DNA from: JAJQBJ01 sp964387095
GTDB taxonomy: Bacteria; Bacillota; Clostridia; Oscillospirales; Oscillospiraceae
Assembly: GCA_964387095.1 (NCBI GenBank)
Contig: CAYLVH010000021.1
Location: 1 to 22,235 of the forward strand
DNA length: 22,235 bases
Reading direction: 5' to 3'
Positions 21,833 through 22,235 of the stretch are shown in pieces. Both the position numbers and the translations under genes were made by a program. The notes below the pieces were generated by a model that was given only the letters and a program-made list of their open reading frames with translations, searched no databases and had not been told where the DNA came from. The first letter of the stretch is position 1; each line of letters begins with the position of its first letter.

Positions 21833-22235
21833 TTGGGCGCTGTTTCGCAAAAATATGACCCGATTCTGGCCCATTTGGGTGCTATCCACCCTTGGTTGGT
21901 TGGTCGTAATGCCGCTGATGGTGGCCTCCGCGATTATCAACAGTGGAGCGGAATATTTGCAAATGAATGCGGATTACATGGTCGCGTTCCTAGCTGGGAA
22001 ATGTTATATCATTGCCTTCGTTGATGCCATCGTCTGTGCCATGGCGGTGTTCTCTTATCTGTTCCAGCACCGGTCCGCGGTGGCCATCCATATGATGCCC
22101 ATGCGGCGGGAGTGCCTGTTTATTACGAACTATCTTTCCGGTCTGGCCCTGATGGTGCTGCCCATGGTGATCTGCCTGGGGATAACGGTGGTTACAGAGG
22201 GGTTTTTCCACTGCCTGAACTGGACTCTGCTCCTG
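21807..22235 (+). CDS. ABC transporter permease, N-terminal part (cut by right edge)
   Basis: Membrane partner of the ATPase just upstream. ATG at 21807 follows GGAGGTGACGACT and lies inside the last 26 bases of the ATPase gene, so translation is coupled. The 143 residues in view run to the edge without a stop. The start MQLKNGCFNWALFRKNMTRF is followed by a membrane helix (about 21-44, WPIWVLSTLGWLVVMPLMVAS), a helix at about 68-86 (IIAFVDAIVCAMAVFSYLF), the motif QHRSAVAIHMMPMRRECLF, and a helix at about 110-130 (LSGLALMVLPMVICLGITVV). The cytoplasmic segment with Met-Pro-Met-Arg-Arg resembles the YtrC/YtrD-like and other ABC-2 permeases that tune to a peptide or antibiotic; the exact family is uncertain. 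Confidence 0.88.
   Translation, partial: MQLKNGCFNWALFRKNMTRFWPIWVLSTLGWLVVMPLMVASAIINSGAEYLQMNADYMVAFLAGKCYIIAFVDAIVCAMAVFSYLFQHRSAVAIHMMPMRRECLFITNYLSGLALMVLPMVICLGITVVTEGFFHCLNWTLLL

Overview
The window looks like a moderately GC-rich chromosome segment from a Gram-positive, probably spore-forming anaerobe of the class Clostridia, most likely Oscillospiraceae (the Flavonifractor, Lawsonibacter and Oscillibacter neighbourhood). The basis is a T-box leader on thrS, SepF and DivIVA division proteins, an endonuclease-type MutL, strong AGGAGG ribosome binding sites, sigma-A-like promoters with 17-bp spacers, and TTG start codons on several genes. The genus is an inference. Almost everything is chromosomal housekeeping; I see no phage, insertion sequence, CRISPR array, rRNA or tRNA.

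Layout. (1) 1-726, minus strand: the 5' end of thrS with a T-box leader, terminator and promoter. (2) 799-8997, plus strand: miaB, mutS, a small two-helix membrane protein, mutL, miaA and hfq. This is the familiar tRNA-modification and mismatch-repair cluster, with an unusual membrane gene between mutS and mutL and a strongly folded spacer before hfq. (3) 9052-15298: a HlyD-like membrane-anchored adaptor, yggS, sepF, divIVA and ileS, i.e. a reduced ylm/division cluster that ends in a terminator. An excellent internal promoter lies in the 3' end of yggS, and a long hairpin without a U-tract lies before ileS. (4) 15435-15994: a stand-alone marR regulator with its own promoter and a candidate operator. 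(5) 16043-17788: prfC (release factor 3). Its leader carries a 13-nt duplication of the ribosome binding site, and the upstream copy is followed directly by ATG-TAG. (6) 17847-19976: a 51-residue Asn/Gln-rich peptide gene with a terminator, then asparagine synthase asnB. (7) 20023-20422: secG with promoter and terminator. (8) 20502-22235: a YtrA-type GntR regulator, an ABC ATPase and the start of its membrane partner, all overlapping and cut by the right edge.

How the parts work together. MiaA and MiaB act in sequence on A37 of tRNAs reading UNN codons. MutS and MutL recognise mismatches and trigger repair. SepF and DivIVA work at the septum and poles. The GntR regulator probably represses its own ABC transporter operon. 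The points most worth a second look are the prfC start-stop leader, which suggests feedback by termination efficiency; the Asn/Gln-rich small ORF and terminator directly before asparagine synthase; the structured miaA-hfq spacer; the internal promoter in yggS; and the membrane protein inside the mutS-mutL unit. No wholly new multi-gene system is evident.
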